Of a DNA stretch of 6,237 bases, positions 1 through 4,547 are shown one piece after another. The translations under genes were made by a program, and so were the position numbers. Position 1 is the first letter of the stretch, and each line of letters starts with the position of its first letter. The stretch covers positions 1 through 6,237 of the forward strand of contig WAPJ01000006.1 of NCBI GenBank assembly GCA_015520785.1. The letters are read 5' to 3'. The DNA is from Candidatus Woesearchaeota archaeon (GTDB lineage: Archaea; Nanobdellota; Nanobdellia; Woesearchaeales; WAPJ01). Below the pieces are notes generated by a model. The model was not told the origin of the DNA, ran no database searches, and worked only from the letters and a program-made list of their open reading frames with translations.

Positions 1-627
1 GAGGAGAAGACCATCTATGAGGTCGTGCAGCGTGCACGCCCCTACGGCAGGGTTATCGTCGTTGATGATGGCAGCAGGGATCAGACGTTTCGCGAAGCGG
101 TCAGGGCGGGTGCGGTCTGCCTCAAGCAACCACTCAACCTTGGGAAGGGTGCTGCGCTTAAGACAGGCGTAGAATTCGCCCTGGAAAAATATCAGCCCCA
201 TTTTATCGTCTTCTTGGACGCGGACCTCCAGCATCCCCCCGAAGAGATCCCTAAGCTCCTCGCCTACTTTCAGGATCCTGACGTCATGCTCGTCCACGCC
301 TACCGGGCTTTTGATAAGAACATGCCACTGGACATGCGGATTGGGAATATCTTCTTCACCACGCTCAGCCGCATCCTCTTCGGCCGCTACCTGCCCGACG
401 TCCTCTCAGGATTCAAGGCAATCCGCGCGGAAGCCTGGCCGCTCATTGAATGGCAGAGCAGGGGGTATAGTATTGAAGTAGAAGTCTTCGCCAATATTGC
501 GAAGCATAAGCTCAAAGTAGCCGTGCATCCCATCCCCACAATCTACCTGGATCCGAAGAAGGGGACGCGCGTCATCCACGGTTTTAGCGTGCTCCGGGAT
601 CTCATCTACTATCGGCTCGTCAAATAA
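1..627 (+). CDS. Family 2 glycosyltransferase, DPM1/DPG-synthase-like (5' partial)
   Basis: The reading frame is open from base 1, so the start lies just outside the window; 208 residues are visible. The first visible residues (EEKTIYEVV) match the stretch after the N-terminal P-x-N-E-E motif of this family, so probably only about ten residues are missing. A GTG at 25 would be an internal codon and not the start. Visible motifs are VDDGS (residues 21-25, nucleotide-sugar binding), the metal-binding DAD at 73-75 followed by LQHPPEE, LSGFKA (135-140), and GYSIEVEVF (155-163), all in the order seen in polyprenyl-phosphate sugar transferases. The family moves a sugar from a nucleotide donor to a lipid phosphate or similar acceptor at the inner membrane face. 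There is no C-terminal membrane segment, so membrane attachment may depend on the small membrane protein encoded 27 bases downstream. Donor and acceptor cannot be told from sequence. Confidence 0.9.
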   Translation, partial: EEKTIYEVVQRARPYGRVIVVDDGSRDQTFREAVRAGAVCLKQPLNLGKGAALKTGVEFALEKYQPHFIVFLDADLQHPPEEIPKLLAYFQDPDVMLVHAYRAFDKNMPLDMRIGNIFFTTLSRILFGRYLPDVLSGFKAIRAEAWPLIEWQSRGYSIEVEVFANIAKHKLKVAVHPIPTIYLDPKKGTRVIHGFSVLRDLIYYRLVK

Positions 628-639
628 TCAGAACATGAA

Positions 640-646
640 TGGGGTG
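640..646 (+). promoter_or_regulatory. Shine-Dalgarno site for the DUF2304 gene
   Basis: The sequence TGGGGTGA contains GGTGA, complementary to the 3' end of archaeal 16S rRNA. It sits 8 bases before the ATG at 655. This supports internal translation initiation within a GT2-DUF2304 operon transcript. It also favours the ATG at 655 over the nearby ATGs at 635 and 639, which are out of frame and soon hit stops. Confidence 0.55.
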
Positions 647-654
647 AAGGATTC

Positions 655-1005
655 ATGCTGATCGTCCAGTATATTGGCATGCTCGCCAGTCTGAGCGTGC
701 TTATCATCGCCTGGCAGGGCGTTCGACAGCAGCGGCTCACGCTTGGTGAGGGCTCCATCTGGCTGACCGGCGGCCTCCTCGGATTCCTCTTCAGCAGCAC
801 GCCAAGCCTCTTCACACAGCTCGCCATGCTCCTCGGCTTCGCCAGGCTTTCAGACCTCATTCTTACAAGCCTCCTGATCCTCGTCACGCTCCTCTTCATC
901 CTCCTCCAGCGGCGCATAGCACGACTTGAAGAACGGCTTGCCGAGCTCGCGCGAAAAATCGCGCAGCACGAGGCGGAACGCGAAGCGGAAGAGAAGAGTG
1001 GATGA
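655..1005 (+). CDS. DUF2304-type small membrane protein
   Basis: The product is 116 residues. It has an N-terminal hydrophobic helix (about 1-20), a second hydrophobic stretch (about 36-62, including LTGGLLGFLFSSTPSLF) and a third (about 68-84). A charged C-terminal helix follows (about 85-116), rich in Glu and Arg with a heptad-like LEERLAELARKI pattern, probably a short coiled coil. This layout, length and position directly after a GT2 glycosyltransferase are typical of DUF2304 proteins. Their biochemical role is not established; a membrane anchor or partner for the soluble glycosyltransferase is the usual guess. The start is set by the GGTGA site 8 bases upstream. Assignment is by pattern and context, without a profile search. 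Confidence 0.75.
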   Translation: MLIVQYIGMLASLSVLIIAWQGVRQQRLTLGEGSIWLTGGLLGFLFSSTPSLFTQLAMLLGFARLSDLILTSLLILVTLLFILLQRRIARLEERLAELARKIAQHEAEREAEEKSG

Positions 1006-1026
1006 GGGACATGCCCCTCTTCATCC
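993..1026 (+). other. Hairpin straddling the stop codon of the DUF2304 gene
   Basis: GGATGA at 1000-1005 can pair with TCATCC at 1021-1026, with GGG (1006-1008) and CCC (1014-1016) as an inner stem. Alternatively GAAGAG at 993-998 pairs with CTCTTC at 1017-1022. The structure covers the TGA at 1003-1005 and is followed about 14 bases later by a 25-base pyrimidine run. It could shape or protect the 3' end of the transcript. Archaeal termination does not require a hairpin, so function is uncertain. Confidence 0.35.
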
Positions 1027-1039
1027 ATGGGAGGTAACA

Positions 1040-1140
1040 CTTCTTCCTTCTCCTCCCTTCTCTCATAGCCTCTCATATTCTCTGGCAGCATTCTAACCTG
1101 ATGATTATTCCCCTCCCCCCTCTTTACGTCTCTCTTCTTC
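1040..1140 (+). terminator. Pyrimidine-rich 3' region after the GT2-DUF2304 genes
   Basis: The plus strand has an unbroken run of 25 pyrimidines (1040-1064), then runs of 18 (1108-1125) and 12 (1129-1140). T/C-rich non-template tracts are the known signal for archaeal intrinsic or aCPSF1-assisted termination. This is the expected place for the plus-strand operon to end, facing the converging tyrS gene. T runs are short (at most three), so individual termination sites cannot be picked. Confidence 0.5.
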
Positions 1141-1185
1141 AAAAGAAAACGAGCAGGAAGGGATCATCATGATAAGGAATAGCAT

Positions 1186-1282
1186 TTGAAAGGAGGAGTA
1201 AAAGAAGAAAGAAGATGATGAATCATACCGGAATGAAGAAGGAAAAACGAATACGAGAAATGAGAGAAAGGGTGGAGAACAC
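1186..1282 (-). terminator. Pyrimidine-rich 3' region after tyrS (minus strand)
   Basis: Read on the minus strand, the sequence after the tyrS stop is dominated by C and T. It includes a TTTTT run (complement of 1243-1247) and a TCTTCTTTCTTCTTTTACTC stretch further on. These fit archaeal T-rich termination signals and mirror the tract that ends the converging plus-strand genes. No stable hairpin is evident. Confidence 0.45.
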
Positions 1283-2236
1283 TCACGCTTCACTCGCAGT
1301 CTGGATGAGCTTGATGAGCGCGTCTGCCACTGCGGGTTTGACGTCTGCGGGGTGGAGGTCTCGCTCCGCGTAGGCTTTCTTGAAGTCCTCGGCACGCGTA
1401 TAGCGAACGGTGCCACCATACTTCTCATCCCGCTGGATGATAATCTCACCCCTCCAGGGGAGGATGATATGCTCCACGAGCTCCACGATCGGGTTTCCTT
1501 CCAGCTGGCCGATGGGCGCGTAGGCGCGATGAATCTTCCGTTTCACGTCTTCTGGCGTGTCGGTGAGGCTGATATGCGTTTCTGGCTTACTACTACTCAT
1601 TTTTCCCTCGCCGGTGAGGCTGGTGAGGAGGGGTGTGTGAATGGCGATGAATGGTTTATCCTGGATGTGATGGATGATCTCGCGGCCGAGCGCGTGGACC
1701 TTCCGCTGTTCGATCCCGCCGAGCGCGATGTCAACGTTCAAGTATTTGATATCCGCGACTTGCATGAGCGGGTAGATGATCTGGCTGACGCGTGCATGCT
1801 CGAAGTCACGGGCGATCATCTCCATACTCCTCAAGCCCCGATGGACTGTCGTATGGAGGCTGAGGGTGAGCACGTCATCCATGTAGGCGGCATTCCGCTG
1901 GAAGCTGCTGCCGAGCACGTAGTCAGCCTTATCAAGACCGAGGCGTTTGAAGACGCGCTCCCAGCTTCCCGCCCATTCGTGGATTGTCTCCCAGTCGCCC
2001 TTCCGGTTCAGCCAGGCGTGATAGTCCGCCCAGAGGACGGTTATCTTGAAACCGGCTTCCTGGAGTTGTTTGAGCTTGAGGAGGGTGATGAGATGGCCGA
2101 AGTGTACGGGGCCGGATGGCTCATAGCCACAATACGCGCGTAATTCTTCAGGCTTCTTCTCACTGAGGAGGCGTTCCGCGTCCTCGCGCGTGATCGTGTC
2201 AATACTCCGGTCGAGGAGGATGCTGAGCGCGTCCAT
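1283..2236 (-). CDS. tyrS: Tyrosyl-tRNA synthetase (archaeal/eukaryal type)
   Basis: The enzyme charges tRNA-Tyr with tyrosine using ATP, in the cytoplasm; it is a class Ic synthetase and normally a dimer. The product is 317 residues, close to the roughly 306 of the Methanocaldococcus enzyme. The HIGH-type motif is HFGH (45-48), preceded by GYEPSG, and the KMSKS-type motif is KMSSS (212-216). Tyrosine-pocket residues known from the M. jannaschii enzyme are all present at constant offset: Y35 (Y32), Y155 (Y151), Q159 (Q155) and D162 (D158). This argues for tyrosine rather than tryptophan. H295 and D298 correspond to the anticodon-reading H283 and D286. The frame stays open upstream to 2389, but that extension is hydrophobic, unlike the family, and lies antisense to the KH gene. 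The ATG at 2236 is preferred because the family N-terminus begins there and a TATA-like box lies about 26 bases upstream, implying a leaderless mRNA. Confidence 0.97.
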   Translation of the reverse strand: MDALSILLDRSIDTITREDAERLLSEKKPEELRAYCGYEPSGPVHFGHLITLLKLKQLQEAGFKITVLWADYHAWLNRKGDWETIHEWAGSWERVFKRLGLDKADYVLGSSFQRNAAYMDDVLTLSLHTTVHRGLRSMEMIARDFEHARVSQIIYPLMQVADIKYLNVDIALGGIEQRKVHALGREIIHHIQDKPFIAIHTPLLTSLTGEGKMSSSKPETHISLTDTPEDVKRKIHRAYAPIGQLEGNPIVELVEHIILPWRGEIIIQRDEKYGGTVRYTRAEDFKKAYAERDLHPADVKPAVADALIKLIQTASEA

Positions 2237-2256
2237 GCATAATGCCACAAGCAGCG

Positions 2257-2267
2257 ACTTTAAAAAC
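2257..2267. promoter_or_regulatory. Shared TATA box for divergent tyrS and KH-domain genes
   Basis: The 54 bases between the two divergent starts contain a single clear TATA-like element, CTTTAAAAAC, with the palindromic core TTTAAA at 2259-2264. Its centre is about 26 bases from the tyrS ATG on the minus strand and about 29 from the KH-gene ATG at 2291 on the plus strand. Archaeal TBP boxes are centred about 26-27 bases before the transcription start, so both transcripts would start at or within a few bases of the start codon. No strong purine BRE is obvious on either side, so orientation is not clearly biased. Confidence 0.6.
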
Positions 2268-2290
2268 ATATGGGGTTTGCTTGGATGCGT

Positions 2291-3151
2291 ATGAGCGAGC
2301 AGAAGATGGGTGATACGCACCCGGAGGAAGAGAAGAGTATGCGGGACGTGCAGGAGCAGGAGCAGCGTGAGCCTTCTCAATCTCTCCACGAGGACCGGCT
2401 AGATGTGAATCCTCCTCAGGATAATGAGCGAATAGTGGTGGAGGAGAAGAATCGAAGAGAAAAAGGGGAAGCTTCTCACGCAGAGGATAGGCGTAATGAG
2501 GATAATGAAGGGGGAAGCGTGGAGGATGCCGCGTCACGCGAAGAGACGGAAGAGTATGCGTACGAGTTAAAGATCCCGCATGAGCGGATTGCCGTGCTCA
2601 TCGGCAGGAAGGGCGGGGTGAAGAAGCGTATTGAGGAAGAACTCGGCGTGCGCGTGGAGATTGATAGTCGTGAGGGTGACATCCGCGTGAGCGGGAGGGA
2701 TCCACTCAAACTCTACACTGCACGCGAGATTATCCGTGCCATTGCGCGTGGCTTCAGCCCAGAGCATGCCTTTGAACTCCTCAAGCAGGACTATGTGCTT
2801 GACGTGATCCCCATCACGGATTATGCGAGGACGAGGAATGCGCTCGTCCGCCTCCGCGGCAGGGTGATTGGTGAGCGTGGGCGGAGCCGTCGGACGATCG
2901 AGCAGATGACGGGCACGTGGCTAAGCGTGTATGGTAAAACAGTGGGGATTATCGGCCGCGTGGAGGATGTGAGCATGGCACGTCGCGCGGTGGAAATGCT
3001 CCTCGGCCAGGCGCAGCATGCACCCGTGTATAAGATGCTTGAGAAGTATCGTGCCGAGCAGCGTCGTCGCGAAGCATTATGGCTGCGCGAGGAGGACGAA
3101 CTGCGCGAAGCCCTGCGTGACGAGTTCCGAGAGGATATGAATGCCGAGTAA
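2291..3151 (+). CDS. dim2: Dim2/Pno1-like two-KH-domain RNA-binding protein
   Basis: The protein has 286 residues from the ATG at 2291. Residues about 91-160 form the first KH domain (YELKIPHERIAVLIGRKGGV, GRKG loop at 105-108). Residues about 168-240 form the second (RGRVIGERGRSRRTIEQMTG, GERG loop at 194-197, then SVYGKTVGIIG). The second block is the signature of archaeal Dim2/Pno1/Krr1-like proteins, which bind the 3' end region of 16S rRNA during small-subunit maturation, in eukaryotes together with Rio kinase and Nob1. The tail (about 250-286) is a highly charged helix. Residues 1-88 are an acidic, Glu/Arg/Asp-rich, low-complexity extension not usual for the family, which is normally around 180-220 residues. 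In-frame ATGs at 2270 and 2285 are rejected because the TATA box at 2257-2267 would place transcription start near 2289, making 2291 the first usable ATG. Function is inferred from the family. Confidence 0.9.
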   Translation: MSEQKMGDTHPEEEKSMRDVQEQEQREPSQSLHEDRLDVNPPQDNERIVVEEKNRREKGEASHAEDRRNEDNEGGSVEDAASREETEEYAYELKIPHERIAVLIGRKGGVKKRIEEELGVRVEIDSREGDIRVSGRDPLKLYTAREIIRAIARGFSPEHAFELLKQDYVLDVIPITDYARTRNALVRLRGRVIGERGRSRRTIEQMTGTWLSVYGKTVGIIGRVEDVSMARRAVEMLLGQAQHAPVYKMLEKYRAEQRRREALWLREEDELREALRDEFREDMNAE

Positions 3152-3165
3152 AGGGCTTTCCCATT

Positions 3166-3226
3166 GCGGATACGCTTTCTCTTTCATACCACGCATTCTT
3201 CTCATTTCTCCTCTACGCTTCACACA
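3166..3226 (+). terminator. Pyrimidine-rich 3' region after the KH-domain gene
   Basis: After the TAA at 3149-3151 the plus strand has an 11-pyrimidine run (3175-3185). A tract at 3196-3214 is interrupted by a single A. T-rich tracts of this sort are the usual archaeal terminators. The 75 bases between this gene and the converging minus-strand operon hold nothing else I can identify. Confidence 0.45.
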
Positions 3227-3796
3227 TCATAAAGAGGAAGGAGGTATCATCCTAAGGGTGTGTTTCTTCTCGCGGATGATCCATCTCACATCTTCCTCCC
3301 GTCGGGTGAGGTATGCGGCATACCCGTTCAGGATGCGGGCAAGGCCCTGGAGGATCTGATCATTCCGTTCTCGGACGGCTCGCTTCATCCGGCCGATCTC
3401 GCTTAATGTCGTGATGCTCATGAAGCCTCCGATAAGCGCGGCTACCGCATACTGTTCCTGGCTGAGTGCCATGCCAATCAGCCCACCCGTGAGGACTGCC
3501 ATGAGGGGGAGGTAGTAGTTTCTGATGAATCCCTCCGAGGCGGGCGCGTACTGTTCCTCTCCGAGGAGCCTATTTATCTCATGAAGGACGCGTCGGGTTT
3601 CACTGAGGGAGGAAGGGGAAGTATGATCCTCGGGAGGATGCTGGAAGAGGAGATCAGGATTATACGTGGCAATCCTCCGGTAGAGGTTTTCGAGTGCTTT
3701 CCTATCCGCATGGGGGAGGTTTGGATGCTCTGTGATGAGGGGGATGCGGATGGCTGGAAGATAGCCCTCATTCTGGATGAGATCGTCAAGACTCAT
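3227..3796 (-). CDS. Unrecognised membrane-hairpin protein, second gene of cassette
   Basis: I do not recognise the family. The product is 189 residues. A soluble N-terminal part (1-91) is followed by two closely spaced hydrophobic segments (about 94-111 and 115-133) rich in Gly and small residues (VLTGGLIGMA, AALIGGFMSI). A basic helical C-terminal part (134-189) carries KRAVRERNDQILQGL. No signal peptide is seen. This predicts a re-entrant or two-helix hairpin with both ends on the same side; the positive residues after the second helix (R136, K138, R139) suggest the cytoplasm. The start ATG overlaps the TGA of the upstream gene (ATGA, sharing 3793-3796), and a GGTGG stretch about 8 bases upstream could act as ribosome-binding site, so translation is probably coupled. 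The last codons run through a CT-rich stretch. It aligns without gaps with its neighbour (see findings), pointing to an old tandem duplication. Confidence 0.75.
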   Translation of the reverse strand: MSLDDLIQNEGYLPAIRIPLITEHPNLPHADRKALENLYRRIATYNPDLLFQHPPEDHTSPSSLSETRRVLHEINRLLGEEQYAPASEGFIRNYYLPLMAVLTGGLIGMALSQEQYAVAALIGGFMSITTLSEIGRMKRAVRERNDQILQGLARILNGYAAYLTRREEDVRWIIREKKHTLRMIPPSSL

Positions 3797-4359
3797 ACTA
3801 CCCCACCCTGCTGGAGTATTTTGTAAAGGGTCGTGTATGCTTCCCGCCAGACGTGTCCCTCCACCTGGAGGAGGGGTCCTTGCACGATCTGTTCAAGCTT
3901 CCTCGGATGCGTCCGCTTCGCCTGTTCGGCGAGGATGCCGCCAGTAGCTGTGCCGAGGAGCGCTGTGAGCATGCCAAGGTCTGGATGTTCTCGGCTGATA
4001 AGCCAGCTTACGCCGAGAATGCTGCTGATGAGCGTAAGGCTTAGCCGGCTTGGCCTGGCCAGGTCCATCCACGCGTAGAGGCTTGCGGCTGTACGCGGAT
4101 AATACCAGACGCTGAACGGATGGACTGGTCGGGGTTCAAACAATGCGAGCTCGGAGGGCTGGACGCCACGCTCCTCCCAGAAGGCCTTATCCGTGAGGAG
4201 TGGCTTGAGGAGGCGTGCATGCGCTTCAACCAGTGGAAGAGGAATGGGTGGTGGGTCCGCACGCTTCTTCTCCTCGTAGGCGAGGAGGCCTGCATACGGA
4301 TGCTGCATGCTGAGCGCGGCATATTCAAGCCAGGGGAAGTGTGGGAGATCCATGCTCAT
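3793..4359 (-). CDS. Unrecognised membrane-hairpin protein, first gene of cassette
   Basis: I do not recognise the family. The product is 188 residues. The N-terminal region (1-102) is soluble, with a Pro-rich patch (PPPIPLPL, 36-43) and several aromatic residues (FSVWYYP, 82-88). Two hydrophobic segments follow (about 106-122, and 127-145 with GTATGG). A C-terminal helix-forming part (146-188) begins with KRTHPRKLEQIVQG. No catalytic motif or signal peptide is visible. The layout and length are nearly the same as those of the downstream gene, with which it shares an ATGA overlap, so the pair is one transcription unit. The ATG at 4359 is chosen because a TATA-like box (4383-4391) is centred about 27 bases upstream; an ATG two codons further in (4353) is possible. 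The two proteins may act as a heteromeric membrane pair, but that is inference. Confidence 0.75.
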   Translation of the reverse strand: MSMDLPHFPWLEYAALSMQHPYAGLLAYEEKKRADPPPIPLPLVEAHARLLKPLLTDKAFWEERGVQPSELALFEPRPVHPFSVWYYPRTAASLYAWMDLARPSRLSLTLISSILGVSWLISREHPDLGMLTALLGTATGGILAEQAKRTHPRKLEQIVQGPLLQVEGHVWREAYTTLYKILQQGGVV

Positions 4360-4382
4360 GAGAGGAATAGAGGATGTGAGGC

Positions 4383-4391
4383 ATTAAAAGG
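4383..4391 (-). promoter_or_regulatory. TATA-like box of the two-gene membrane cassette
   Basis: On the minus strand this reads CCTTTTAAT. Its centre is about 27 bases before the ATG at 4359, so the transcript would be leaderless or nearly so. Spacing matches the other promoters in the window, which strengthens the call, although the box was found by eye only. Confidence 0.5.
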
Positions 4392-4410
4392 ATGTGTGAC
4401 GTGTTTCACC

Positions 4411-4513
4411 ATGGGAGAGAGACTTCTGGATGGTAGGGAGGAAAGAGGAGTGAGGGAAGGATAAAGGGAAAGGGTGGAATGGGAAGGATAGATGAACAAG
4501 ACAGGCATGGATA
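4411..4513 (+). other. Purine-rich divergent intergenic tract with G-quadruplex potential
   Basis: Between the two divergent promoter boxes the plus strand is overwhelmingly purine. Four GGG runs lie at 4454-4456, 4466-4468, 4472-4474 and 4481-4483, separated by loops of 9, 3 and 6 bases. More GGG runs sit upstream at 4413-4415 and 4436-4438. This could form a G-quadruplex or triplex structure, or be a binding platform for a regulator. No gene is supported: the ATG at 4411 gives only 17 codons. A chance composition effect is possible. Confidence 0.4.
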
Positions 4514-4515
4514 AG

Positions 4516-4524
4516 ACTTAAAAG
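4516..4524 (+). promoter_or_regulatory. TATA-like box of the top6BA operon
   Basis: The sequence ACTTAAAAG has its TTAAAA core at 4518-4523, centred about 27 bases before the GTG at 4548. This implies transcription starting at or next to the start codon. There is no Shine-Dalgarno-like sequence between the box and the GTG (the bases read GGCGGGTCTTTTGTC), which supports leaderless initiation. Confidence 0.55.
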
Positions 4525-4547
4525 AAGACTGGCGGGTCTTTTGTCGT

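Larger units (their letters stand above)
1006..1282. other. Convergent intergenic region, no gene seen
   Basis: These 277 bases separate the stop codons of the DUF2304 gene and tyrS. The left half is pyrimidine-rich on the plus strand and the right half (about 1186-1280) is purine-rich. I looked for C/D-box RNA motifs: TGATGA occurs at 1099-1104 and 1216-1221 on plus and at 1170-1164 on minus, but no CTGA D box sits at a suitable distance. I see no tRNA-like fold and no convincing small gene. Confidence 0.6.

Noticed and set aside
609..1142. 177-codon open frame on the minus strand
   Set aside because: Mostly antisense to the DUF2304 gene; the product is rich in Ser/Arg/Met in a shadow-like pattern and has no promoter or recognisable domain.
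1095..1225. C-box-like TGATGA motifs suggesting a C/D-box guide RNA
   Set aside because: No CTGA D box at a suitable distance on either strand, and no paired C'/D' boxes.
1215..1373. Small plus-strand open frame of about 52 codons beginning MMNHTGMKKEK
   Set aside because: The second half is antisense to the end of tyrS. The GGAGGAG upstream is about 18 bases from the ATG, too far for a ribosome-binding site, and there is no promoter. Purine-rich composition explains the open frame.
1352..2143. 263-codon open frame on the plus strand
   Set aside because: It lies wholly antisense to tyrS, which has full catalytic motifs. Its Val/Glu/Asp-rich composition is what the complement of that gene gives; no ribosome-binding site or family features.
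2237..2389. 51-codon N-terminal extension of tyrS
   Set aside because: Hydrophobic Leu/His-rich sequence not found in the family, antisense to the KH gene, and upstream of the TATA box expected to start the tyrS transcript.
3581..3826. 81-codon plus-strand open frame, with similar ones at 3833-4078 and 4120-4464
   Set aside because: All lie antisense to the two membrane-hairpin genes, which have an ATGA overlap, a promoter box and matching architecture. The plus-strand frames have none of these.
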